A stretch of DNA of 64,000 nt from Clostridiales bacterium (GTDB lineage: Bacteria; Bacillota; Clostridia; Oscillospirales; Oscillospiraceae), in assembly GCA_021201475.1 (NCBI GenBank), contig JAJQEV010000010.1, positions 49,695 to 113,694 on the forward strand. The letters run 5' to 3'. Below the pieces are notes generated by a model. The model ran no database searches and was not told where the DNA came from. It saw only the letters and a program-made list of their open reading frames with translations. This document shows, piece by piece, positions 1 through 8,059 of this stretch. Both the position numbers and the translations under genes were made by a program. Position 1 is the stretch's first letter. Every line of letters begins with the position of its first letter.

Positions 1-98
1 AACTGCTGGAGGTGACGCCCCATTTCCTGCGCCTGCGCAAGAGCATTCTTTCCAACGACCTGCGGATGAAGTCCATCCACGGCAAAAAGAACCACTAG
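1..98 (+). CDS. typA: TypA/BipA translational GTPase, C-terminal end (5' partial)
   Basis: Only the last 31 codons lie in the window, read from base 3 to the TAG at 96-98. The peptide contains LEVTPHFLRLRKSIL, which matches the strongly conserved C-terminus of TypA/BipA (LEVTPxxxRLRKxxL), a ribosome-associated GTPase needed under stress and low temperature. All catalytic domains lie upstream of the window, so the call rests on this tail alone. A terminator hairpin follows about 60 bases downstream, marking the operon end. Confidence 0.75.
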   Translation, partial: LLEVTPHFLRLRKSILSNDLRMKSIHGKKNH

Positions 99-154
99 CG
101 GAAAGGCAGATTTCCGGCAGGTCGGGCCGTATAAGCGAATGAACTCTTTTTATA

Positions 155-191
155 AGGATGGCCTCTGCGATAAGGCAGAGGTCATCCTTTT
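155..191 (+). terminator. Rho-independent terminator after typA
   Basis: A GC-rich hairpin (arms GGATGGCCTCTGC and GCAGAGGTCATCC around GATAAG) is followed by TTTT. It lies shortly after the typA stop and in the same orientation. Confidence 0.85.
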
Positions 192-290
192 GACTGTTCC
201 GTTATCGCGGATGACAGCTTCCGTTTTCCGATACTCATTTGCATTTTCGTTTCTGACTATCGTGGCAGATTCCCCATACTATATCAAATC

Positions 291-331
291 AATCAAGCGG
301 GTCGTCCATCGTGGCGACCCGCTTGATTTTT
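291..331. terminator. Second hairpin between typA and the lipoprotein gene
   Basis: The inverted repeat AATCAAGCGGGTCG / CGACCCGCTTGATT is followed by T-runs on the plus strand. It abuts the stop codon of the minus-strand lipoprotein gene, so it probably works as a shared or bidirectional terminator between convergent genes. Confidence 0.7.
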
Positions 332-1178
332 AACGCTCAAATTCAACGGAGATTTCGCCTTTTGTGCAGGAAAGATTTATCGTATCTTCTGCGCTGTTAT
401 CAACCGTCTTTTCAAGCGTTCCGTGATAATTTTCGTCCTCAATCTGAACACTTGCGTCGGATAGCTCCAGATTGTAATTGAAGTCCGTCTGCTGGCCGGA
501 TGGCTGTATCTGTATCTGGCCCTCCTTACATTGTACTTCTACTGTTCCGGCCAATGTGCCGGAAAGGAACGCCGAGCCTCGCTTTACATTGACCGCACAG
601 TTTTCGGAGACAGAAAGCTCCTCCAGCGTTGCTTCTCCTTCGCCCAGGTCAAGAGTCAGCTTTTCAGCAGAAAGCGGCCCCTCCGCATAAAGGTGGCCCT
701 GATCGATGGAAATGGTCACGGTATCGAACGCATAGTCGCCCGGCAACGTCAGTGTCAGTTCACCGGCATTCTGATCAGGAATGTACAGTGTACTGTCTGT
801 AACAGAATATTCCGCAGTTTTGCCGCCGTCATAGGTCAGAGAAAACGCATCGCCGGAATAAATTTTGATTGTTCCGGTTGTCAGTTCGATCTCAATATTG
901 ACAAATTCCTGCTCCGGATTTTCCTGCTTCTCGTCTTCTGCCGCCTCGGTACTTTGAGCGGTCTCCTCGGAATCTGTTGTGTCCGTACTTTGGCTGTCCT
1001 CCTCAGAGCCTGTCGCCTCCGTACTCTGAACCGCTTCCTCGGAGCTTGTTGCCTCCGTACTCTTTACGGTTTCTTCGAAATCCGTTGTTACAGATTCTGT
1101 GTTTGCGGAAGCTCCGCCACACGCCGTCAGAGAAAAAAAGGCGGCGAAACATAGGGAGAGCAAAATGATTTTTTTCAT
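330..1178 (-). CDS. Lipoprotein with DUF4097-like beta-strand domain
   Basis: The 282-residue protein starts with a type II signal peptide (MKKIILL..., lipobox LTAC, lipidated Cys at residue 20), so it should be anchored on the outer face of the membrane. Residues about 40-85 form a Ser/Thr/Glu-rich linker of four degenerate 12-residue repeats (STEATSSEEAVQ type). The rest is rich in short alternating beta-strands (IEIELTTGTIKIYSGD, LTLDLGEGEATL), typical of DUF4097/putative adhesin folds, a family without a settled function. A weak AGAAGGA lies just before the ATG. Family assignment is by pattern only. Confidence 0.6.
   Translation of the reverse strand: MKKIILLSLCFAAFFSLTACGGASANTESVTTDFEETVKSTEATSSEEAVQSTEATGSEEDSQSTDTTDSEETAQSTEAAEDEKQENPEQEFVNIEIELTTGTIKIYSGDAFSLTYDGGKTAEYSVTDSTLYIPDQNAGELTLTLPGDYAFDTVTISIDQGHLYAEGPLSAEKLTLDLGEGEATLEELSVSENCAVNVKRGSAFLSGTLAGTVEVQCKEGQIQIQPSGQQTDFNYNLELSDASVQIEDENYHGTLEKTVDNSAEDTINLSCTKGEISVEFER
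924..1061 (-). repeat. Tandem 36-bp repeats encoding a Ser/Thr/Glu linker
   Basis: Four imperfect 36-base units encode STEATSSEEAVQ-like dodecapeptides inside the lipoprotein gene. The unit number could vary between strains. The likely role is a flexible stalk holding the beta domain away from the membrane. Confidence 0.75.
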
Positions 1179-1216
1179 TCCTTCTGACCTTTCTTTTTCA
1201 CGCCTTATTTCCGGTA

Positions 1217-2071
1217 TTATACCTCATAGAAATCTAAAAAGCAACCGATCTCTCTGTCAAAAAACGCACCCGAATGACCAATGCCCTCTGCGATTTTAAA
1301 CTGCATCCGATCTGCCACACCCAGTTCCTTTGCCATTTTTTGCAGACGGACGGTGCCGGGATAGAACAGGTCTTCTGTCCCGCAGGCCACATAGATTCGG
1401 GGAAGCATCCCGTGGCTGGCGACCTCCGGGAAGCGTTCCCACATGGCGTCCGGGGAATCAAGGAAATCCTGAATTGTCTGGTATTTCGTGATGACATTCA
1501 GTTCCTTCAGCTTAATCCCCTCATCCGGGCTGCCATACTCGGTGGGAAACGCCTTGCGGTTTGCAAAAACCATTCGTCGAAATGTCGCGGAATCCATATC
1601 AGCATACTGTTTCAGGTATTCCGACTCCCGGAGCGATGCACCCATCACGCCAAGCGCTTCAAAGCGTTCTGGCTTTTGCAGGCCAAGAGAGAACGCGCCA
1701 AAGCCTCCCATAGAGACGCCGACCAGGAAATTGTCCTCTCTCGCAGGCGAGGCCGGGAAGGTGGCATAGATGAAGGGCATCAGCTCCTCAAAGAAATAGT
1801 CGGCAAAGCAATAGCCGGTCCCAAACTGCTCGTAATTGCTGAAATCGCTGTTCAGTGCCGACGGCATAACGAAGATTGCCCTGTGCTTTCTCATCATGCC
1901 TTCCAAATCAGCGGTGTACAAAAAGGAACGATGATCCCCTCCTGCTCCATGAAGCAGCCATACCACTTTCAGTTTTTCCCCCTCTGTGGCAATCCGCTCA
2001 GGAAGAAGAACTGTCACATCCGTCGGCATAAAAAGAATGCGGCTCTGAAATCTTAGCGTTGCAATATGCAT
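1217..2071 (-). CDS. Esterase, alpha/beta-hydrolase (putative esterase D-like)
   Basis: The product is about 284 residues of an alpha/beta hydrolase. It has the oxyanion segment WLLHGAGGDHRSFL, the nucleophile elbow GVSMGG (catalytic Ser), and a late GIGHSG carrying the expected His. Family members hydrolyse short acyl or S-formylglutathione-type esters; the substrate here is unknown. I chose the ATG at 2071 because GAGGAGG stands just upstream. An alternative ATG at 2101 overlaps the stop of the upstream acetyltransferase as ATGA, which would indicate translational coupling but lacks a good ribosome site. The two genes form a small minus-strand operon. Confidence 0.75.
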   Translation of the reverse strand: MHIATLRFQSRILFMPTDVTVLLPERIATEGEKLKVVWLLHGAGGDHRSFLYTADLEGMMRKHRAIFVMPSALNSDFSNYEQFGTGYCFADYFFEELMPFIYATFPASPAREDNFLVGVSMGGFGAFSLGLQKPERFEALGVMGASLRESEYLKQYADMDSATFRRMVFANRKAFPTEYGSPDEGIKLKELNVITKYQTIQDFLDSPDAMWERFPEVASHGMLPRIYVACGTEDLFYPGTVRLQKMAKELGVADRMQFKIAEGIGHSGAFFDREIGCFLDFYEV

Positions 2072-2097
2072 ACCGTCGCCTCCTCGTTTTAAACTTC

Positions 2098-2718
2098 TCA
2101 TTTTTTATGGCTCTCATAAGGTTTGCACAGGCGCCCGTAAGCCCGTCCGTACAGTTCCCGATAGAGCGTCTCAACCGCATGGTGTTGCCGCTCTTTTTCC
2201 TGCACATTCGCAGCATCGCCAGTGGAGAGGAACAGGATATTGTAGTCTACTCCAAACAGCAGACATTTTGAGTTTGTTCTCTCCGCCCCATTGGAAAGAT
2301 AGAAACAAATGCGGCGTTCCCGTGTCTGCCTTTCCTCCTCCGTCTTTGCGGAATCAGGGCTTTCGGCCTCGATGAACACACCGCGCTCCGCAGACACATT
2401 TCCTTTCAGGCCCCGCAGAAACTCGCTTCCGATTCCATCCCCACGGAGTTCGGGAACAACAGCAAAGTAATCCAGCAGCGCATAAGAGCCGTTTTGGGTC
2501 AGGATATAACAGGCGTAGGCAATCAGATCGTCATCCCGGTAATAGCCATAGCAGTCATACCGTCCCGCCTTTTGCAACCTCTCCATACCGAAAAGGGGAC
2601 GGCGCTCCCCACGGGGAAAGTCCGCTCTGATATGATCTTTGTATATCATCCGCAGTTCGTCCGTACCTATTCTTTTCAAGACATTCACACAGTCACCATT
2701 GCCTTTCCTGTTCTTCAT
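2098..2718 (-). CDS. GNAT family acetyltransferase
   Basis: The product is about 206 residues with a GNAT core: a beta-bulge strand (ALLDYFAVVPELRGDGIGSEFL) carrying the RGDGIG acetyl-CoA pyrophosphate loop. The substrate is not predictable. Its start is uncertain: the first ATG is at 2718, but a TTG (LKRIGTDEL...) about 13 codons later with AGGAAAGG upstream gives a more usual N-terminus. It overlaps the following esterase by up to four bases and is likely co-transcribed with it. Confidence 0.7.
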   Translation of the reverse strand: MKNRKGNGDCVNVLKRIGTDELRMIYKDHIRADFPRGERRPLFGMERLQKAGRYDCYGYYRDDDLIAYACYILTQNGSYALLDYFAVVPELRGDGIGSEFLRGLKGNVSAERGVFIEAESPDSAKTEEERQTRERRICFYLSNGAERTNSKCLLFGVDYNILFLSTGDAANVQEKERQHHAVETLYRELYGRAYGRLCKPYESHKK

Positions 2719-2805
2719 TCAGGACTTCCTCTCGAATACGTCTGCACTCGGTCGCCTCGTCCTCAGTCGCTTTTTAAACTGCGGGCGTGAGCATTTTCCC
2801 TTTTA

Positions 2806-3226
2806 GGGAACCTCTGAATAAATGGACGAGAGCGGATTGCAAGGAAATTTGCGTCTGCGACTCGCATGGCCTACGGCCATTGCTCCCTGCATTCGCGCAT
2901 AAGAGGAATTGGCCATCGCCGTCAAGCGGCACTTCCGGAGCTTCGCTCCTCCCTGTCGGCCTGCGCTTCGTAAAAAGGCGCAAAAGCGCAGGATCAGGAG
3001 CGCCGTCAGGCGCGGGCATACCCCTTGAGGGTAATCCTGACGGATTTCAAGATTTTGTAAGATTTTGCGTGAAAAATATGCCAGTGGCATATTTTTAGCA
3101 AAATCCTGAGCCAGCTATGCTGGCGAAGCCACTTTGAACCGAAGTGATTTGTGCATCTTTCGCTCTGCTTATCCAATGGCGGAAATTTCCCGCAAGACGC
3201 CGAAGTACATTTGTTCAGAGGTTCCT
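2806..3226. mobile_element. MITE-like element, copy 1 (long form)
   Basis: A 421-bp sequence has near-perfect terminal inverted repeats (GGAACCTCTGAATAAATG at the left; CATTTGTTCAGAGGTTCC at the right) and TA dinucleotides on both flanks (2804-2805, 3227-3228). That TA pattern is usual for IS630/Tc1-mariner-mobilised elements. It contains no credible gene. It includes internal hairpins (AAAAATATGCC AGT GGCATATTTTT) and is nearly identical to the 307-bp copy near 63.4-63.7 kb. Relative to that copy it carries an extra block of about 110 bp near its left end. This element fills most of the gap 2719-3300. Confidence 0.8.
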
Positions 3227-3300
3227 TAGGAAAGGGCAGACGCTTACCCCTTTCCCGCACGGCAGTACACTGAAACGGAATGAGCGGGAGGGAATCACTC

Positions 3301-4539
3301 TCAGTCTGGGGTGCGGACGGACAGCAGGAAGAAAATCAGTCCGATGGGAAACATGACGGAGAGCACACCAACGCCGATGTTCTGAGAGCCGGAAAGCTGG
3401 GTCACCAAACCAACCAGCAAAGTGCCGGTAAAGGAAGCCCCCTTGCCGAAAATGTCGTAGATGCCAAAGTATTCTCCCGACCTGTCCTGGGGAATAATTT
3501 TTGCAAAATAGGAGCGGGAGAGGGACTGAATGCTCCCCTGGAAGATACCGACAACAACGGCCAGAATCCAGAACTGATACAGATGGGTCATAAAGGCAGC
3601 GTATACCGTAGCGGCGAAATAGGCCGCAATGCAGACGATAATCAGCCATTCCGACCGGACCCTGCGGGAAAGCCTCCCAAAAATCAGCGCAGAGGGGAAC
3701 GCCACGACCTGGGTGACCAGCAGGGCCACCAGCAGCCCTACGGTGTCCAGCCCCAGAGAAGTCCCATAGGAGGTCGCCATGTCAATGATGGTGTAGACGC
3801 CGTCGATGAAGAAGAAAAAGGCAACCAGGAACCACAGGGCTTTTGGGTTGGCCGTCAGCTCGCGGAAGATGCCTCCCAGGCTGTGGAGGCCCTCAAGGAC
3901 AGGATGCGCTCCGGACGCGGTGTAATGTGTCTGCTCATAGGCCCTGCCCAGTGGAACCGTCCAGCCCAGCCACCACAGCGCCGTGATGCCGCAGCCCAGG
4001 GCGGCAGCGGCCACCATGGGGAGAACGCCCAACATGGCATACAGCACATAGATGACGACGGCGGCGATAAAGGGGACGCAGCTGCCGATGTAGCCCCAGG
4101 CGTAGCCCTTGGCGGACACCTCGTCCATCCGCTCCGCCGTGGTGACATCGCACAGCATGGAGTCGTAAATCACCAGACTCAGCTGATATGCGGTCTTGGA
4201 CAGGGCAAATACCAGCAGAAACCAGAGCCAATGCACCGCAAAGCCCAGCAGCACACAGGACACCGCGCCGACCAGCACACTCCCGGCAAACAACCTGATT
4301 TTCATTCCGTGCAGGTCGGACAGGGCCCCCAGCGTTGGGCCAAGAATGGCCACAAGGATGGTAACCGCACTGGTCGCATAGGCCCAGTAGGCCAGGTAAT
4401 CGGTCTCGGAAACTCCGGCGCTGCCGGCCAGCGTATGGAAAAAGATGGGCAGGAGCGTCGCCGCCAGCATGGTAAACGCGGAATTGCCCACATCGTACCA
4501 AATCCATCTGCGCTCAACTGCGGTTGTCTCAAATTTCAT
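3301..4539 (-). CDS. MFS transporter (UMF1/Atg22-like)
   Basis: The product has about 412 residues and roughly 12 hydrophobic segments. The opening ERRWIWYDVGNSAF is typical of the UMF1/Atg22-like branch of the major facilitator superfamily, and MFS loop motifs (LGALSDLHGMKIRLF) are visible. Members are thought to export amino acids or small metabolites; the substrate is unknown. The start at 4539 is preceded by GAGGAGG and overlaps the end of the upstream phospholipase-like gene by 11 bases, so the two are co-translated. Confidence 0.8.
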   Translation of the reverse strand: MKFETTAVERRWIWYDVGNSAFTMLAATLLPIFFHTLAGSAGVSETDYLAYWAYATSAVTILVAILGPTLGALSDLHGMKIRLFAGSVLVGAVSCVLLGFAVHWLWFLLVFALSKTAYQLSLVIYDSMLCDVTTAERMDEVSAKGYAWGYIGSCVPFIAAVVIYVLYAMLGVLPMVAAAALGCGITALWWLGWTVPLGRAYEQTHYTASGAHPVLEGLHSLGGIFRELTANPKALWFLVAFFFFIDGVYTIIDMATSYGTSLGLDTVGLLVALLVTQVVAFPSALIFGRLSRRVRSEWLIIVCIAAYFAATVYAAFMTHLYQFWILAVVVGIFQGSIQSLSRSYFAKIIPQDRSGEYFGIYDIFGKGASFTGTLLVGLVTQLSGSQNIGVGVLSVMFPIGLIFFLLSVRTPD

Positions 4540-5377
4540 AATAACGCTCCTCCTCTGCGGATAATACGGGGAGTTCCCGCCAGCCGTCGGACGGCCCAAA
4601 GGTCTGCTCCAGCCCCTCCGGAAATGCGCCGCCATCCAAAAAAGCCAGATAGGGCCCGATCAGCCTTGCATACTGCTCCAGCGCCCGATTCAGCAGCTTT
4701 TCCAGCCGAAGGTTGCTGTCCTCGCTCTCCGGCAGGGGGCGCTTTGCCATGACCATCCTGTGAAGCCTCTCATACTGTCCGCTGAGCCTCAGCCCCACAT
4801 CGACCACCGGCCGCCGCCAGCCACGCCCGCTGAGCAGCCCGCAGAAGAGCTTCATGGCGCGCAGCGTCCGTCTGATCTGTCCTGCTGTCATGTCTGCAAA
4901 AAAAGGCGCGATCACAGACGCATTTTCCGGGGACGGGACGATATGGGCTGTCACATCGGTGTGAAACACGTCCTTCCCATCCTTTTGCATCAGGTAACGG
5001 TCAAACTCGCTCTCGATTTCTCCGTGGGTCAGTTCGGATACCGTGAGCTTCTTTTCAATGTACCCGTGACAGGCGCTGTCCAGCGCGTAGTGGCAGAGGA
5101 AGCCGACCAGATAGGCCATTGCCCCCTCCCGGTTCTCCGCTGAGGCATAAATGGCCCGGGCAGGATAGAAGAACGCGCTGGCCGGACGGTCGTGCATGGT
5201 GCCTCCGAGGCGGCCGATTGGATTGCTTTTCAGCGGCTGGTAATAAAACAGGATATCCGGCCCGTGCAGGCCAATATCGTAGAGCTGCAGGTTTTTCCGA
5301 ACGGCCTCGGCCGCCGTTTCCGGCAGGAGCGGCTCGGCCCTCCGGCCAAAATAAAAGTGCGCATAAGTCGTCGGCAT
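4529..5377 (-). CDS. Zinc-dependent phospholipase C-like protein
   Basis: The 282-residue cytosolic-looking protein begins MPTTYAHFYFG, then shows scattered His/Asp residues (IGLHGPDILFYY, FLCHYALDSACHGYIE, SELTHGEIESEFD) fitting the zinc-dependent phospholipase C/S1-P1-like fold. Homologues in gut Clostridia are usually annotated this way but lack a signal peptide, so true phospholipase activity is unproven. It is the first gene of a pair with the MFS carrier. Confidence 0.65.
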   Translation of the reverse strand: MPTTYAHFYFGRRAEPLLPETAAEAVRKNLQLYDIGLHGPDILFYYQPLKSNPIGRLGGTMHDRPASAFFYPARAIYASAENREGAMAYLVGFLCHYALDSACHGYIEKKLTVSELTHGEIESEFDRYLMQKDGKDVFHTDVTAHIVPSPENASVIAPFFADMTAGQIRRTLRAMKLFCGLLSGRGWRRPVVDVGLRLSGQYERLHRMVMAKRPLPESEDSNLRLEKLLNRALEQYARLIGPYLAFLDGGAFPEGLEQTFGPSDGWRELPVLSAEEERYYEI

Positions 5378-5540
5378 GGTATCACCTCATTCTTGTGTGC
5401 GTCCTGTGGGAGTTCAGCGCCCACTGATATTATCCGCCTCGGATGTAAAGTCCGAAACCAGGTATGTGTAAAAATCAGACAAATTTCCCCATCCGCTTGC
5501 CTTTCCCTATCGCGGGCTTTCTTCCTGTTCCCATACTCTG

Positions 5541-5592
5541 CAAAAAACAGCGCAGCTCCCTCCTCCAGTGGGAGGAACGGGCTGCGCTGTCA
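5541..5592 (-). terminator. Terminator after the LCP gene
   Basis: Read on the minus strand, ACAGCGCAGC...GCTGCGCTGT forms a stem around the smaller CCTCC/GGAGG stem and ends in TTTTTT. It lies just past the LCP stop codon. Confidence 0.8.
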
Positions 5593-5614
5593 GCAGCTTA
5601 CGGCTATGGAATTG

Positions 5615-6718
5615 TCATTCTGCAGTCACGGCCGCGCTTTCGGCGGCCAGGTCGCCGGAGGAGGTGCTGCCATCGTCCTCGTCCGGGTCGCCGTAAAGCC
5701 AATCATAGAGAGTGCTGCGGACCTCATCCCAATCGTTCATCACCAACACATCCATGCCGCGGATGGTATGGCTGGTGTACATACCGGCCTGGGGGAGACT
5801 GTAGGAGTTCAGACCGGCGTCGGCAATCATGTAGGCCGAGGCGGCAATGCTGACGATTTGGGTGGAGGTCATATCCGTGGCCAGATTGCTCGCGATAGCG
5901 TCGTACACCTGCAGCAGGGAGAGGATGCTCTCTCCCTTCATCTCCTCAAAGACGGCGGTGATCAGCTTGCGCTGACGGGCAGTGCGGTTAAAGTCGCTGT
6001 CAATTTTGCGGATACGGGCATAATCCAGCGCGGTCTCGCCGTCCAGGTGGTTCATACCCACCACCAAATCGGTGGAGACGCCGCCCCGCAGATAGACTTC
6101 ATACTCGCCGTTCTCACCGCCGCTGAGGTAGTTGACCTCCGCTTCAGTCAGCTCAATGTCCACACCGCCCAGGGTGTCAATGACATCTACAAAGCCGTTA
6201 AAGTCAATTTGTACATTATAGTCAATTTGAATCCCGTAGTTCAGCTCAATAGTGGCGTCCAGCAGCTCGGTGCCGCCGTACCGATAGGAGGCGTTGATGC
6301 GGTTATTCTGGTAGTCCGGAATCTGTACATAGGTGTCCCGCAGGAGGGAGACCAGGGAGATTTGCTCCGTATTCGTGTTGATGCTCAGGAGAATCATGCT
6401 GTCGGAGCGACCGCTGTCATCCTCGGAACGGGAGTCCACGCCGATCAGCAGGATGTTGCAGACGCCTTCCACCTGAGTGACGACGTTGGCCTCGCCCCAC
6501 TCCAGAATCTCCTCACTGATGGTGTCCGAGCCGGCATTCTCCTCCTCGGTGTCGGTATCGTCCTCCAGATACTGCTCTGCGTCCAATTGATTGATTTTGC
6601 TCAGCTCATAGCCTACGAACGCCACTGCGCCAGCCATCAAAACCAGAACCACCGCCAGGAAAATCAGCAGCACCCGTTTCAGGCTGCCGCTCTGCTGTGG
6701 GTCACTTCTCTTTGCCAT
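5615..6718 (-). CDS. LytR-CpsA-Psr (LCP) family cell-wall glycopolymer ligase
   Basis: The product is about 367 residues: a short cytoplasmic Arg/Lys N-terminus, one membrane anchor (residues about 18-42) and an extracellular LCP domain. Conserved blocks are visible: NILLIGVDSR, SDSMILLSI, SLLRDTYVQIP, INASYRYGG, and ALDYARIRKIDSDFNRTARQ with the Arg residues that bind polyprenyl pyrophosphate. LCP proteins transfer teichoic-acid-like polymers to peptidoglycan, which fits the divergently transcribed CDP-glycerol transferase genes. The ATG at 6718 with AAAGGA upstream is preferred over the longer frame. Confidence 0.88.
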   Translation of the reverse strand: MAKRSDPQQSGSLKRVLLIFLAVVLVLMAGAVAFVGYELSKINQLDAEQYLEDDTDTEEENAGSDTISEEILEWGEANVVTQVEGVCNILLIGVDSRSEDDSGRSDSMILLSINTNTEQISLVSLLRDTYVQIPDYQNNRINASYRYGGTELLDATIELNYGIQIDYNVQIDFNGFVDVIDTLGGVDIELTEAEVNYLSGGENGEYEVYLRGGVSTDLVVGMNHLDGETALDYARIRKIDSDFNRTARQRKLITAVFEEMKGESILSLLQVYDAIASNLATDMTSTQIVSIAASAYMIADAGLNSYSLPQAGMYTSHTIRGMDVLVMNDWDEVRSTLYDWLYGDPDEDDGSTSSGDLAAESAAVTAE

Positions 6719-6839
6719 AGCACAATATCCTTTCTCAAGCAAGACGAATATCGCCCACTTTTTACAGATTCCTTACTCAGTTTACTACAGTCAGTATGGA
6801 AAATCAAGCCGGATTTCCAGCGTTTCCACACTTTTTCTG

Positions 6840-6869
6840 TTGACAAACCAGTCTGCCAGGGGTCATAAT
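6840..6869 (+). promoter_or_regulatory. Sigma-A-type promoter for the CDP-glycerol transferase genes
   Basis: TTGACA (6840-6845) and CATAAT (6864-6869) are separated by 18 bases, about 30 bases before the TTG start of the first transferase. Confidence 0.65.
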
Positions 6870-6901
6870 AACATCAATCGACAAGAAATGAGGGATTTGC
6901 C

Positions 6902-8035
6902 TTGCGCTTTTTTCTGTTTGTGGCACGCTGGGGCCTGCGCCTTCTGTACATACCGTTCCTTCCACTGAAGCCTCGCAATAAGGTGGTCATGCTCTCCCGG
7001 GAATCTGACACGCCGCCGCTGGACTTCCGGCTGATTGAGAAGGAGCTGAACCGTCAGTCACCAGAGACAGAGGTGGTTTATTTTTGCAAAAAAATGGCGA
7101 AATCGGTGTCGATTATCTCCTACTGTCTGCTGATTTTCCGGTCATTGTATCACATCGCCACGGCCAGCGTGGCCATTACGGACACCTATTGTATTCAGCT
7201 CTGCGTCCTGCCCAAGAAGAAGGGGCTGACAGTGATTCAGATTTGGCACGCCCTGGGGGCGGTCAAGAAGTTCAGCTATCAGTGCCTGGACACCCCTTAC
7301 GGCCACAGCGCCGCCACGGCCAGGGCCATGTGTATGCACCAAAACTACGATTACATCCTGTGCGCCAGCGAGGCCACCCGGGCCATCTACGCCCAGGGCT
7401 TCCGCGTTCCGCCGGAGCAGATCCTGGTGAAGGGGATGCCCAGGGTGGACTACATCCAACGCCCTCATCACGGCCTCCGGGAGAAGCTGGAGGCGGCGCG
7501 GCCCGACCTGGCGGGGAAGCAGGTGCTGCTGTACCTGCCCACCTTCCGGGACGGGCTGGAGGAAGGGGTTGACGCCCTGGTGCAGGCGGCCGCCGGGGAT
7601 ACGGAGGTGGCCCTGCTGGTGAAACCTCACCCCCTGTCCAACCTCCGGCTACCGGAGGAGACCAGAACCCCGGCGGGCTGGGGCACCTACGACCTGATGA
7701 AGGTGTGCGATGCCGTGATTACTGACTATTCCGCATCCTCCCTGGAGGCCAGCCTGCTGGACAAGGAGATTTATTTCTACCTCTTTGACCATGACAGCTA
7801 TCTGGAGAACCAGGGGCTGAATGTAGACCCCCTCCTGGAGCTGGCGGATGCCTGCGCAGTCACGGCGGAGGGCGTTCTGGCCCTGGCAAAAGGGGACAGC
7901 TACCCCCGGGAGGCGCTGCGGCGCTTCCGGGAGAAGTACATCGAAACGGCTGGGGACAACAATACCGAGCAGGTGACGGCCTTCCTTTTGGAGCAGATCC
8001 CCGCACCGCTGCGGCAGACGCCGGTGGGTGTGTAA
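6902..8035 (+). CDS. CDP-glycerol glycerophosphotransferase family protein (1)
   Basis: The 377-residue protein starts at TTG (GAAATGAGGGA upstream) with a hydrophobic N-terminus. The TagF/TagB-type C-terminal fold is shown by IWHALGAVKKF, LLYLPTFRDG, LLVKPHPLSN and the signature DAVITDYSASSLEA. Family members add glycerol- or ribitol-phosphate to a lipid-linked acceptor during wall or capsule polymer synthesis. The acceptor is unknown, and this copy diverges from the next two, so it may be the priming enzyme. It is the first of three tandem genes. Confidence 0.82.
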   Translation: MRFFLFVARWGLRLLYIPFLPLKPRNKVVMLSRESDTPPLDFRLIEKELNRQSPETEVVYFCKKMAKSVSIISYCLLIFRSLYHIATASVAITDTYCIQLCVLPKKKGLTVIQIWHALGAVKKFSYQCLDTPYGHSAATARAMCMHQNYDYILCASEATRAIYAQGFRVPPEQILVKGMPRVDYIQRPHHGLREKLEAARPDLAGKQVLLYLPTFRDGLEEGVDALVQAAAGDTEVALLVKPHPLSNLRLPEETRTPAGWGTYDLMKVCDAVITDYSASSLEASLLDKEIYFYLFDHDSYLENQGLNVDPLLELADACAVTAEGVLALAKGDSYPREALRRFREKYIETAGDNNTEQVTAFLLEQIPAPLRQTPVGV

Positions 8036-8059
8036 TGGAGGCAGGAGTGTGATGGAACG

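Noticed and set aside
139..333. 64-codon plus-strand frame after typA
   Set aside because: It spans two terminator hairpins and has no ribosome site.
2774..3260. Small open frames inside the 2.8-3.2 kb repeat
   Set aside because: The same stretch recurs as a MITE-like element at 63.4 kb with a large indel that breaks these frames.
3280..6868. Plus-strand open frames of 490 and 558 codons opposite the MFS and LCP genes
   Set aside because: Composition is Gln/Gly/Arg or Val/His-rich without motifs, while the minus strand shows clear membrane and LCP motifs.
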